DNA of 64,000 nucleotides, from positions 434,001 to 498,000 of the forward strand of contig CAVSMF010000001.1 of NCBI GenBank assembly GCA_963728975.1. The letters run 5' to 3'. The position numbers and the translations under genes are program-made. The notes under the pieces are model-generated. The model worked only from the letters and a program-made list of their open reading frames with translations, was not told the origin of the DNA and did not search any database. The stretch's first letter is position 1. The number at the start of each line of letters is the position of its first letter. Origin of the DNA: DATFCK01 sp963728975. GTDB taxonomy: Bacteria; Verrucomicrobiota; Verrucomicrobiia; Chthoniobacterales; UBA10450. Of this stretch, positions 26,337 through 35,110 are shown in pieces.

Positions 26337-28315
26337 ATGGGTCTGACACTGGTTGAGAAGATTGCGGCGCGTCACGCCGATGGGCTTGCTCCCGGGAACG
26401 GCCGTGCGGCGCGGGAGATTTTGTTTCGATTCGTCCCCGCCATGTCATGACCCATGACAATACCGCTGCCGTTATCCCGAAGTTCAAGCAGATCGGCGCG
26501 ACCAAGATCGCGGATCCGGGCCAGCCGGTGTTCGCAATCGATCACGATATTCAAAACACTTCGCCGGAAAATCTGGCCAAGTACGGCAAGATCGAAAAGT
26601 TCGCTGCTGACCACGGAATTGATTTTTATCCGGCCGGCACCGGCATTTCCCATCAAGTGATGGTGGAACAGGGCTACGTTGTCCCGGGCGCATTGGTCGT
26701 AGCCAGTGATTCGCACTCCAATCTCTACGGGGCGGTCGCCGCCCTCGGCACGCCGGTAGTGCGAACCGACGCGGCCAGCATTTGGGCCACCGGAGTAACC
26801 TGGTGGCAGGTCCCCCCTGTGGCCAGGATGGTTCTGAAAGGAACGCTTTCGCCGGGCGTGGTGGGCAAGGACGTGATTATCGCTCTCTGCGGCTTGTTCA
26901 ATAAAGATGAGGTCCTCAATCACGCCGTCGAATTCGTCGGGGACGGCGTCGCCATTCTGCCCATGTCCGCCCGGATGACCATTGCCAATATGACGACCGA
27001 ATGGGGCGCACTGGCCGGGGTGTTCCCATTCGATGAAGTAACCGTGAATTATTTGCGGTCGCGGGTAAAAGAATTTAGCAGCCCCAATCGCCCGGGAAAA
27101 CGCGGTCCGAAAAGCCGCTCCGGTTACACTGATGCCGACATCGACAACTGGTGGAAACTCCGGGAAGAACTGAGCGCGGATCCGGATGCGAATTACGCCA
27201 TCGAACTCGAACTCGATCTGGCTACGGTGGTGCCGCATGTCTCCGGGCCTAACGAAGTGAAAACGATGGTGTCGCTTCCGGAAATGCAGCGCAAACGGGT
27301 TCCCATCCAGAAAGCCTATCTGTTATCGTGCGTGAACGCCCGCTTCGAGGATTTGCACGATGCCGCCGAAGTGGTGCGGACCAAGGGCGGCCGCGTCGCC
27401 GAGGGCGTTGAATTTTATCTCGCCGCGGCCAGCGCCGAGACCCAGGCCAAATCAGAATCGGTTGGCGATTGGAATACGTTGGTGGAAGCCGGCGCTATTC
27501 CCCTTCCCCCCGGATGCGGAACCTGCATCGGACTGGGAAAAGGCCTCGTTCAAAAAGGCGAGACTGCCATCAGCGCCACCAACCGGAATTTCAAGGGACG
27601 CATGGGCGATCGCGAGTCGTTTGTCTATCTCGGGTCGCCCGCCGTCGTTGCCGCCAGTGCTCTGGCTGGATTTATCTGCGCACCGACCGATTTTGCCGAA
27701 CGCCCTGCCGGGACCGCGGTTCGACGGGCCGAACGTAAACCGAAACCGGCCCGCCTCAGCCGGGTCGAGATCATTAAGGGTTTCCCGCCGAGCGTGCGCG
27801 GCCGGCTTCTCTTTCTTGATAAAGACAATCTCAACACCGACGGCATTTACGCCGGCAAACACACCTATCGCGACGACATGACCCCGGACCAGATGGCGGC
27901 GGTTACGTTTGAAAATTACGATCCGAACTTCAACAGCCTTTATCAAAAAGGCGACGTCGTGGTTGGCGGACTTAACTTTGGCAGCGGCTCCAGCCGCGAA
28001 CAGGCAGCCACGGCCTTGAAGTTTAAGGGGATACCATGCGTCATTGCCGCCAGCTTTTCCGAGACCTACAAGCGCAACGCGTTCAACAACGGCTTCGTGG
28101 TATTTGAATGCGCCGATTTGATTGCGTATCTGCGCGAAACGCTCAAGGACCGCAAGCCCACCACGGTGGCGGGCGATATCACGATCGATTACGGAAAATC
28201 CACCCTCACCATCGATGGTAAATCGTTCCCCTTCCCGCCGCTCAGTCCCGCAGCCCAGGAACTGATCGTGGCCGGCGGCGCCGAAAACCTGGTGGCGAGC
28301 AGGCTTAACAAATAG
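26337..28315 (+). CDS. acn: aconitate hydratase (one frameshift near the start)
   Basis: About 659 residues if one missing base near 26410 is allowed. The first 22 codons (MGLTLVEKIAARHADGLAPG) lead, one frame on, into GDFVSIRPRHVMTHDNTAAV. Iron-sulfur Cys ligands are at LLSCVNARFEDL and GCGTCIGLGKG; the C-terminal swivel domain has GGLNFGSGSSREQAATALKF with the substrate-binding Ser/Arg. It interconverts citrate and isocitrate. Alternatively translation may start at the ATG at 26447, losing 37 residues. It belongs to the LeuCD-like single-chain aconitases. icd follows after a repeat. Confidence 0.9.
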
Positions 28316-28384
28316 GTGGATCGGCCTCTCCGAGGACGATGTTAAGAATGCCAGCCGCGCAGCGGCTCAATTTGATCGCTCCCT

Positions 28385-28472
28385 TGTAGCGGCGGTCTAT
28401 GACCGCCGCATTTGTTTGCCAAGCGCAAGCCTTAGGAAAGGAATAATGCGACGGTCACAGACCGCCGCTACA
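28385..28472. repeat. inverted pair of GCGGCGGTC hairpins
   Basis: TGTAGCGGCGGTCTATGACC... at 28385-28412 and its near-exact reverse complement at 28445-28472. Each arm is itself a 9-bp hairpin with a TAT/CAC loop. It separates acn from icd. Confidence 0.8.
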
Positions 28473-28514
28473 GACACTTGCGGGGAATCCGCGCCCCGAT
28501 AAAGTCGCAATCTT

Positions 28515-29669
28515 ATGGCTAAATATAAAATTGCCTGGATGCCCGGCGACGGCGTCGGCCACGACGTTATGGAAGCCGCCCGCCTCGTGCTCGATCGTCT
28601 GAAACTGGATGCCGAATATGTGCCGTGCGACATCGGCTGGGAATTTTGGTGTAAAGAAGGTAACGCCCTGCCCGATCGCACCGTAAAAGCGCTCAAGGAA
28701 ACGACCTGCGGCCTGTTCGGCGCGATCACCAGCAAACCGCAGGACAAAGCGAAACAGGAACTGATCCCGGAACTCCAGGGCAAAGGCCTGGTCTATTTCT
28801 CGCCCATCGTGGGGTTGCGCCAGCTGTTCAATCTCCACACCAACATGCGGCCGTGCAAAAGTTACCCCGGCAACCCGCTAAACTATCGCGGGACAAAGAT
28901 CACCAACCCAAGCGGCGAAGATGTCCCGATCGATCAGGTGGTGTTCCGTGAAAACACGGAGGGCATGTACGGCGGGGTCGAATTTTTCCCGTTACCCGAA
29001 CCCGTTTACACCGCGTTGTGCGCGAATCCGAAGATGAAAAAATGGAAAGACAAGGCAGGTCTGGAGAATATCGCACTTTCCACCCGGATCATGAGCGTCC
29101 AGGGTTGCACGAGCATTTGTAAACAAGCGTTCGAATATGCCAAGAAGACGGGCCGAAAACGCGTCACCCTGATCGAAAAACCGAATGTGCTGCGCGAGAC
29201 CGGCGGTTTGATGATGCGTTGTTTCAACGACGTTGCCAAAAATTATTCCGATATCCGGGCCGACGAAGCAAACATCGACGCCATTTGCATGTGGATGTTC
29301 AAGAACCCGCAGGATTACTCGGTGCTGGTGGCGGAAAACATGTTCGGCGACATCGTGAGCGATTTGTGCGCAGGCCTGGTCGGCGGCCTGGGATTCGCTC
29401 CCAGCGCCAACCTGGGCGACAACTACGCCGTGTTCGAGCCAACCCACGGCTCGGCTCCGAAATACGCCGGCCAATACAAGGTAAACCCAATCGCCATGCT
29501 CCTGACCACGAAGCTGATGCTCGACTGGCTCAAGGAAACCGAAATGGCGGCGCGCCTCGAATCCGCCATTGCCCGCGTGATCGCCGAAGGCAAAGTGCGC
29601 ACGTATGACATGGGCGGTAGAGCTTCGACGCTCGATGTGGCTAAAGCTATCTCCGATTACGCCGGGTAG
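28515..29669 (+). CDS. icd: isocitrate/isopropylmalate dehydrogenase family, probably isocitrate dehydrogenase
   Basis: A 384-residue beta-decarboxylating dehydrogenase. IAWMPGDGVGHDVMEAA begins the fold; NMRPCKSYPGNPLNYRG, VVFRENTEGMYGGVE and ENMFGDIVSDLCAGLVGGLG carry substrate Arg/Ser and metal Asp residues; AVFEPTHGSAPKYAG is the nucleotide loop. It converts isocitrate to 2-oxoglutarate plus CO2, or the reverse in reductive metabolism. Position after aconitase and the lyase genes supports isocitrate rather than isopropylmalate. Coenzyme preference was not resolved. Confidence 0.88.
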   Translation: MAKYKIAWMPGDGVGHDVMEAARLVLDRLKLDAEYVPCDIGWEFWCKEGNALPDRTVKALKETTCGLFGAITSKPQDKAKQELIPELQGKGLVYFSPIVGLRQLFNLHTNMRPCKSYPGNPLNYRGTKITNPSGEDVPIDQVVFRENTEGMYGGVEFFPLPEPVYTALCANPKMKKWKDKAGLENIALSTRIMSVQGCTSICKQAFEYAKKTGRKRVTLIEKPNVLRETGGLMMRCFNDVAKNYSDIRADEANIDAICMWMFKNPQDYSVLVAENMFGDIVSDLCAGLVGGLGFAPSANLGDNYAVFEPTHGSAPKYAGQYKVNPIAMLLTTKLMLDWLKETEMAARLESAIARVIAEGKVRTYDMGGRASTLDVAKAISDYAG

Positions 29670-29730
29670 CGCACAGCCTGCCCGCCCGTGTGCGGGCGTC
29701 TTGCGTGTTGAAGCCAGTCCGGCTCGGACT

Positions 29731-29747
29731 TTCGGCGTCACGCCGAA
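29731..29747. repeat. TTCGGCGT hairpin
   Basis: TTCGGCGTCACGCCGAA is a perfect 8-bp dyad with a one-base centre, close to the TTCGGCA...TGCCGAA hairpins at 39592 and 42745. Confidence 0.5.
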
Positions 29748-29805
29748 ACAGGCTTTTCGTTCGCGAGGTAATCCAGGCCGCAAGAAAGTTGCCGATTGCA
29801 GCGCG

Positions 29806-30045
29806 ATGCAATATTATTCAGAGCTGGCCACCGTTAATGAAGTGAAGAAACTCGCGCTCGATTTAGCGGAGAAGGAGCGGGGCATTCTCACCACTCATCT
29901 GCTCAAGTCACTGCCGGCTGTCCTTGACGATGCCGACGGAGGCATGGCAGAGGCGCTTCAGCGGGACAAGGATTTGGATGCGAATTCAAACTTGGGGATT
30001 TCGATCGAACAAATGGAGCAGCAAATTCGACGGCGCCGCGCGTAA
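29806..30045 (+). CDS. addiction-module component (antitoxin-like)
   Basis: A 79-residue acidic/helical protein (NEVKKLALDLAEKERGILTT, a segment typical of the putative addiction module component family) ending IEQMEQQIRRRRA. In complete loci this small protein precedes a RelE/ParE-type toxin. Here the next frame, overlapping by one base (TAATG), retains only the toxin's first 13 or so residues. ATG 29806 is chosen because upstream sequence is non-family. It is therefore probably an orphan antitoxin. Confidence 0.65.
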   Translation: MQYYSELATVNEVKKLALDLAEKERGILTTHLLKSLPAVLDDADGGMAEALQRDKDLDANSNLGISIEQMEQQIRRRRA

Positions 30046-30354
30046 TGCGGCTTGTTCTTCATCCCAAGGTTTACTCCGATATCGCCTGCCGTACGCCGAT
30101 CCGGTCCGCCGTTTGGACGGACTCGTCCCGTGGCGAGCTCGGATCGTCATCGCCAAGGCAAAACCCCACCTACAAAAAACATGTCCGGTCAAAGCCATCG
30201 CCGACTGCGCCAGCGCATAGCAACGGCCGTTTATTTCACTACGGAACGTTCGTTGGTTCGATATCGAGGTATTCGAAATAATTTCGTCAGCGCCCGCCGC
30301 GGTAGCAGCCAACATTGCACCAACGGCGAAGCAGATAAGTTTGCTTGTCTTCAT
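29986..30354 (-). CDS. doubtful secreted small protein, chimeric 3' part
   Basis: From 30354 the minus strand encodes a clear signal peptide (MKTSKLICFAVGAMLAATAA) followed by ADEIISNTSISNQRTF. The last ~60 residues run antisense through the toxin remnant and antitoxin. This looks like a real 5' end of a small exported protein whose original 3' part was lost in the same rearrangement. Existence of the product is uncertain. Confidence 0.3.
   Translation of the reverse strand: MKTSKLICFAVGAMLAATAAGADEIISNTSISNQRTFRSEINGRCYALAQSAMALTGHVFCRWGFALAMTIRARHGTSPSKRRTGSAYGRRYRSKPWDEEQAALRAAPSNLLLHLFDRNPQV
30045..30281 (+). pseudogene. remnant of a ParE/RelE-type toxin gene
   Basis: The frame begins MRLVLHPKVYSDI, the standard start of ParE-like toxins paired with addiction-module antitoxins. 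After about 13 codons the similarity ends and the remaining sequence is unlike any toxin. The break probably reflects a deletion or rearrangement. Confidence 0.5.
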
Positions 30355-30393
30355 GTTGATTCTCTCTGGTTGATAGCAAAGAGCTATTCGAAA

Positions 30394-30966
30394 TTAGCCG
30401 AGGACGCGGCAGAACACGATTGTGTAGACAAGCATCAGTGCCAAAAAAAGGAGGCCGCTCGCCCATTGGATCCAGCGCTTGCTGGAGAGCAGCGCGCTGA
30501 CGGTTGGGATGAGCATCGGCAGGTTAGTCAGATTTTCCTTCAGGAAGAGCACCGGGTTGGGCGTCTTCAAATAAGCGAGATTGGCGAACAACGATAAAAC
30601 GACACAGGTCACAACTGCGCCGTAAAAATAGGGCCGCTGCCGCCAGAAAAAAGCTTCCAGGTCAATTTCGCCTTCGTCCGGCGTCTTAGGTCCGACCAAC
30701 ACGCAGATCAGATAGACAGAAACGGCAAAGAGAAACTGAATTACGATCGACAGCAGATCCCACCTCGCGATCGAACGAAGATCCCAAAGTGACAACCAGT
30801 TTGAGAAAACCAAAAGAATGGCGTTGACCATTCCGAGCGCGAGCAACCCCGAAAAACGAACGCGTTCGCGGGCGACGGCGAGCTCGGCAATTCGTGCCAG
30901 CAGATGCGTCAGCGCCAACGCATAGACGAAGGACAAAAGTGCGGTGACATGTTCAAATGCCGACAT
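30394..30966 (-). CDS. hypothetical multi-pass membrane protein
   Basis: A 190-residue protein with about five hydrophobic segments (around residues 8-25, 42-60, 72-92, 115-130, 165-188) and short polar loops, including GPKTPDEGEIDLEAFFWRQR. No family is recognised. Its stop precedes the small secreted frame by 40 bp on the same strand. The regular membrane pattern supports coding. Confidence 0.65.
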   Translation of the reverse strand: MSAFEHVTALLSFVYALALTHLLARIAELAVARERVRFSGLLALGMVNAILLVFSNWLSLWDLRSIARWDLLSIVIQFLFAVSVYLICVLVGPKTPDEGEIDLEAFFWRQRPYFYGAVVTCVVLSLFANLAYLKTPNPVLFLKENLTNLPMLIPTVSALLSSKRWIQWASGLLFLALMLVYTIVFCRVLG

Positions 30967-31032
30967 GGAACCTACTCTTGGCGCCGGATGCTACACACCT
31001 GGCATGACCCGCAGAGAGCAGCGGGTTGATTA

Positions 31033-31197
31033 TCAGTGCGGGGCCACATAGTTCTTTGCTTCTTCCAAAGCGGGTTGCCGCGTCCCGCCATCGGCGACTT
31101 CGAGAAGCTGCTTATAGAAGTTCTTTGGAAGCGCTGGAGAAGTCTGCAATTCAGATTCACATGAGGAGTTCAGATTGGCCAAGTCGCTAAGATTCAT
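31033..31197 (-). CDS. short hypothetical frame
   Basis: A 54-residue frame (starts MNLSDLANLNSSCESELQTS) with no recognised domain; its upstream extension runs into a dispersed repeat. Weakly supported. Confidence 0.2.
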   Translation of the reverse strand: MNLSDLANLNSSCESELQTSPALPKNFYKQLLEVADGGTRQPALEEAKNYVAPH

Positions 31198-31214
31198 ACC
31201 CCCGGAAAGTTTAT

Positions 31215-31260
31215 CCACAGACGCCGTGGTGAGCGAAGCCGAATCCATGACACAGATTTT
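31215..31260. repeat. CCACAGACGCCG repeat, copy 1
   Basis: CCACAGACGCCGTGGTGAGC, then GAAGCCGAATCC and ACACAGATTTT; matches the two copies at 63034 and 63176. Confidence 0.65.
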
Positions 31261-31323
31261 CACAGATCGGCCAGAACATGGAAAAAGAATCTGCGCTAAT
31301 CTGCGAAATCTGCGGACGTTTAT

Positions 31324-31737
31324 TCACTCTCCCTTGAGCTGGCGTTCGTACTCGGCGGCATCGAAATGGCCTTTTGATTCTGCGATCAGGCCCTGGTTAT
31401 CGAACCGCCAAACCTCGTAGCCGCTGATCTGGACGCGTCTTCCTGTGCCACCGGGGCCGGCGTTGGTTCCGGTTAATGTCCAATGGAAGACGGCGTCGCG
31501 GGAGCTCCGCCCTCCGGATTGGAATTCGTCCGTCACTTTGTCCATCGTAACGATCATGTCCGGAAATGTACTCATGAATCCTCGCGCGATTTCGGCAATA
31601 GCCGCCCGGCCGACCGCGGGCGACGCGTCGTTCACGCTCAGCGAACCGTTCTCGGCAAAGAACGCAGCGACTTTCTCCGGGTCCTGGCTGCACCAGGCCT
31701 GGGCGTACCGGATGGCGAAGTCATGCAACTCACTCAT
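31324..31737 (-). CDS. SnoaL/NTF2-like protein
   Basis: A 137-residue alpha-plus-beta barrel protein. It has the usual N-terminal helix (FAIRYAQAWCSQDPEKVAAF), FTEDGSL-like AENGSLSVND, and the conserved core FHWTLTGTNAGPGGTGRRV ending GHFDAAEYERQ. Family members are polyketide cyclases, isomerases or binding proteins; the reaction is unknown. The DNA encoding GGRSSRDAVF contains one arm of the palindromic element also found in other coding sequences, here in a different frame. Confidence 0.85.
   Translation of the reverse strand: MSELHDFAIRYAQAWCSQDPEKVAAFFAENGSLSVNDASPAVGRAAIAEIARGFMSTFPDMIVTMDKVTDEFQSGGRSSRDAVFHWTLTGTNAGPGGTGRRVQISGYEVWRFDNQGLIAESKGHFDAAEYERQLKGE
31495..31515. repeat. half copy of the in-frame GGA palindrome inside the SnoaL-like gene
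   Basis: GTCGCGGGAGCTCCGCCCTC plus C is identical to the right arm of the elements at 34458 and 58526; no left arm is found. Confidence 0.6.
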
Positions 31738-31956
31738 ATCGTCAGGACGGGAAGCTAACAGCTTCCCCTACAGGTTGGCTTTCGAAACGATTGGCAAAGC
31801 TCTTGAACTCAGTGAAATTCATTGCTCCTCCGTGCACCGTGACTCGAGTGACGCCGTATCACCCGCCTCCGCATGGCTAGGGCGAGGCGAGCAGAGACGG
31901 CCTACAATTGCTCCGATATCCATCCAGACCGGAATCAAGCGCAGCGTCAATGCTTT

Positions 31957-32106
31957 TGACCGCGGATTATACGGATACCGCGGATTTAGCTGTAAAAGTC
32001 CAACCGACCGACCTTCCGGCAGTCGGGGCGATTTGCAGTTCGAAACCGGCGTTCTCGCCGCGCGTTTGAACGTCAATCCGCCTAAGTCCACCTAATCCGC
32101 GGTTCA
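31957..32106. repeat. inverted repeat TGACCGCGGATTA ... TAATCCGCGGTTCA
   Basis: Arms at 31957-31969 and 32093-32106 pair with one mismatch. A third CCGCGGATTT copy lies inside. The 31738-32153 interval holds no gene. Confidence 0.5.
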
Positions 32107-32153
32107 GATGATTCTTATTGACGTCTAACGACAGTTCTGCCGGAATCGCGCAC

Positions 32154-32624
32154 ATGATGAAAACTCGAATTGCAACAATGACTTTGGTTCTTTCGTTGGT
32201 GGGTGCAGCAGCCTGTTTTGCGGCCAGTCCGCAGATAGGGACCTGGAAACTGAATGAGGCGAAATCGAAGCTGGTTCCGGGAGCGGGAAAAAACACGACC
32301 GTAATCTATACCGAAATGAAGGGGAACAAGATCAAGGTGACGGTGGACGGCGTCGACAAGGACGGGAAGCCGACACACGGCGTCTGGGTTGGCAAATGGG
32401 ATGGCAAAGCCTACCCGTCAAAAGGGAACATGTCCTGGGATTCCGCCGCCTATAAAGTCGTGAATGATCGGACTAACGACATTACGACGATGAAGAACGG
32501 CAAGGTGGTTTGGTCCGGGAAAATCACCGTGGCCAAGGATGGCAAATCGCGCACGGTCACCATTAACGGCACTGGCGCCGACGGGAAGAAGTTCCACGGC
32601 AAGGCCGTTTACGACAAGGAGTAG
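32154..32624 (+). CDS. small secreted protein
   Basis: A 156-residue protein with a signal peptide (MMKTRIATMTLVLSLVGAAA, cleavage near FAA). The mature domain begins PQIGTWKLNEAKSKLVPGAG and is rich in beta-prone Lys/Thr/Val strands. IGTWKLNEAKSK-type starts occur in unnamed exported proteins of Acidobacteria and Verrucomicrobia. No enzyme motif is visible. The start is one of two adjacent Met codons. Confidence 0.75.
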   Translation: MMKTRIATMTLVLSLVGAAACFAASPQIGTWKLNEAKSKLVPGAGKNTTVIYTEMKGNKIKVTVDGVDKDGKPTHGVWVGKWDGKAYPSKGNMSWDSAAYKVVNDRTNDITTMKNGKVVWSGKITVAKDGKSRTVTINGTGADGKKFHGKAVYDKE

Positions 32625-32783
32625 GACAGAAGTCGGAGGTCAGCGGTCAGGGATTAGAGATCAGTGATCGGAGACAATCCGAGAGATTGTCGCTATTCAC
32701 TGTTTCCTGCCGCTAATTTTTTGCGCTGGTGGCCCGAGTCGCAGATGACCCACCGGTTCGCGCGCTATTTATCCTTCTGCCCT

Positions 32784-34922
32784 TTAGGGCTGCTTCTCTT
32801 CACAAAGCTTCTCAAAACGCGGATCGCTCCGCAGCGGATCGAACATCGGATCGAGCCGGAGCAGCGCCGGAGTGAGCGGCCGTACCCAAACCAGGGGACC
32901 ACGGTATGGCAGCGAGCGTAGTTTTTCCAAACTGGCGATCGCTCGGTCGGGTTCGCCCATTACGGCCGCTACTCGGGCCAGAATTTCGATCGAGAAGGGA
33001 CCATAGACGGCGTCCTTCTGCATTGGATTCAAAACGCTGGCCCGTTCCGCCAGAGCAAAGGCGGCTTCTTTGTCGCCCAGACCCATATTGGTCAAGGCAA
33101 GATCTTCAATCAGCGCAAAGTTTTCCGGCTCTGTCTCAAGGAAAGATTCGAGTTCGCTGTGGGCCAGTTGCCAGCTGTTGCGAGCGGCGTCGCGGCCACC
33201 CCCAACCGCTTCCGCCCAACCCAGCCAAAACCGCAGCTCGCCATTGAAGTAACCCAGCGCCGGATCCGGCTTCGCCAATATCTCCTTGAGCCGGGCGATC
33301 GCCTGATCGGGGCGACGCTCCAGGATCGCCTGGTAAACCTGAGTCTCGAGCGCAAAGGGATCGTCGGCCCCGGGGCGGAGCGGAGCGACGAGAGCCGAGG
33401 CCTGCGACAGTTTGCCCTCGCCCTGGAGGATACCGGCTTTCAGCGCCAGGGTATCAACATCGTCTGGAGTAATATCCAGAACCTGATCGAGTTTTCGGAG
33501 AGCGTCTGGAAAAAGACGCCGCAACGCGTAGGAGAGAACATGCTGGGTAAGGAGGTTGGCGTTGCGCGGGTCGAGCCGCTCAGCCTCGTTAAAGTAGGCT
33601 TCGCTCTGGTCCCATTGCCCTCGTCTCCGGGTGACGTAGGCCAGCGATTCAGGAATCAAAGAGTTGTTAGGCAGGAACTGGCGCGCCTGCTCAAAATAAC
33701 GCGTTGCGCTGCCGTAATCCTTCAGGCAGCCGTAGTAGTAATAACCCTTTGCCATCAGCGCCTCGCCCAGATTGGGCTGGAGGGTGAGCGCGGTTTCCGC
33801 AGCCGTGCGTGTTTCTTCCCGCAAGTCGGCGGTTGGTTGCAGACTTTGGGTTACGTAGCCAATTGCATCCACGTAGGACAGAAGCGCCCAGGCCGCCGCG
33901 AACCTTGGGTCCAAACCCACCGCTTGCCTGAGATATTTCTGAGCTGCGAGAGATTTGGCAGGCGTGATTCCTCCTGTTTTCAAAGTGTAAGCCAGGCCGC
34001 GCAAATAAGCATCGTAAGCCCCGGGATTATCTGTCGGTTTGGCCGCGATGACCTGTTCTTCCGGGCCGGTTAGTTTCGCTCGCAATTGATCGGCGATTGC
34101 TTTGGCCACTTCACTTTCAACCGAAAAGATGTCGGTCAATTTGCGATCGAAACTCTCGCCCCAAAGATGGGAATCATTGTCTGCCTTGATCAGTTGAACG
34201 TTTACGCGCACCGCATCGCCATTTTTTTGCACGCTTCCTTCCAGAATATGAGCAACCCCGAGCTGCCGGGCGATCTCAGGCAGGTTTTCCGGCGTGGTCT
34301 TGTAATGCTGCGTCGAGGTCCATGAGATCACCTTTAGATCGGCAATCTTCGATAAGCGCGACAGGATCTCGTCCTGAATGCCTTCGGCGAAGTAGGCGTT
34401 CTCGTTATCGCTGCTCAGGTTTTCAAACGGCAAAACCGCGATGCTTTTGGTTGAAATGGAGGGTCGAGCTCCTGCGAGACCGGTCCGAGCTCTCCACGGC
34501 GAGTCTGCGACCGGACTGGCGGAGTCCGGCGTCGCGGGAGCTCCGCCCTCCAAAGGAGAGTTCGTTTTTGGGCGAAGAAATTGAAAAACAAACAGGCCGG
34601 CCGCCAGCACGGCAACCGCGGCCGTAATCGCGACAATCTTTCGTCCGGTTTCACGTTTGATCGACTGGTCAGGCTTCACGTTCTCCGAGCGCTTGATTCC
34701 TTCGGGCGTGATTTCAAAGGCCCATGACACGATCAGTGCCACGGGAAAGCCTAGAATTAGCAGGAGCACGACAAGGCGGACGGCCCAGTTCGGTACCTCG
34801 AAGAAAGGAAAAACCTGAGTGGCAATCTGGATTAGCAGCCAGGCGACAACGGCATAGGCGACCGCCACCTGGTAAACATTACGCCGTTTGAGCTCGGTAA
34901 AGAATGACCGCTTCGGGCTCAC
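32784..34922 (-). CDS. membrane protein with TolB-like (FlgO-type) domain and TPR repeats
   Basis: A 712-residue protein. Two N-terminal membrane helices (YQVAVAYAVVAWLLIQIATQ; WAVRLVVLLLILGFPVALIV) are followed by a third (VAITAAVAVLAAGLFVFQFL). A repeat-encoded insert EGGAPATPDSASPVADSPWR lies at about residues 124-155. Next comes a TolB N-like domain (SIAVLPFENLSSDNENAYFA) and about eight TPR units to the C-terminus (AWALLSYVDAIGYVT, LGEALMAKGYYYYGCL). Such proteins usually accompany signalling or transcription factors; the job here is unknown. It is a paralogue of the truncated protein at 37206-37940. Confidence 0.85.
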   Translation of the reverse strand: MSPKRSFFTELKRRNVYQVAVAYAVVAWLLIQIATQVFPFFEVPNWAVRLVVLLLILGFPVALIVSWAFEITPEGIKRSENVKPDQSIKRETGRKIVAITAAVAVLAAGLFVFQFLRPKTNSPLEGGAPATPDSASPVADSPWRARTGLAGARPSISTKSIAVLPFENLSSDNENAYFAEGIQDEILSRLSKIADLKVISWTSTQHYKTTPENLPEIARQLGVAHILEGSVQKNGDAVRVNVQLIKADNDSHLWGESFDRKLTDIFSVESEVAKAIADQLRAKLTGPEEQVIAAKPTDNPGAYDAYLRGLAYTLKTGGITPAKSLAAQKYLRQAVGLDPRFAAAWALLSYVDAIGYVTQSLQPTADLREETRTAAETALTLQPNLGEALMAKGYYYYGCLKDYGSATRYFEQARQFLPNNSLIPESLAYVTRRRGQWDQSEAYFNEAERLDPRNANLLTQHVLSYALRRLFPDALRKLDQVLDITPDDVDTLALKAGILQGEGKLSQASALVAPLRPGADDPFALETQVYQAILERRPDQAIARLKEILAKPDPALGYFNGELRFWLGWAEAVGGGRDAARNSWQLAHSELESFLETEPENFALIEDLALTNMGLGDKEAAFALAERASVLNPMQKDAVYGPFSIEILARVAAVMGEPDRAIASLEKLRSLPYRGPLVWVRPLTPALLRLDPMFDPLRSDPRFEKLCEEKQP
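34458..34551. repeat. in-frame palindromic element A
   Basis: A 94-bp palindrome: arms GGAGGGTCGAGCTCC and GGAGCTCCGCCCTCC (13/15 pairs). It is read in frame as EGGAPATPDSASPVADSPWR and onward. About 95 percent identical (5 differences) to element B at 37479, whereas the flanking coding DNA is clearly more diverged. Confidence 0.85.
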
Positions 34923-35110
34923 GGTTTAGAGGTCGACACATCGCCTTCGATAGTCAACTTCTGAAAAATCGGCGATCCTGTTATTTCCCGCTCCTCGCGA
35001 TCTTCAGACGCCATACTATTTCGGAGCGAGGCAAGTGACGATTTGATCGAAGCGCGGATCACCGCGGATCGGACCTCCAACCAGGTCGTTAGGCTGCCGT
35101 GTTTCGACGG

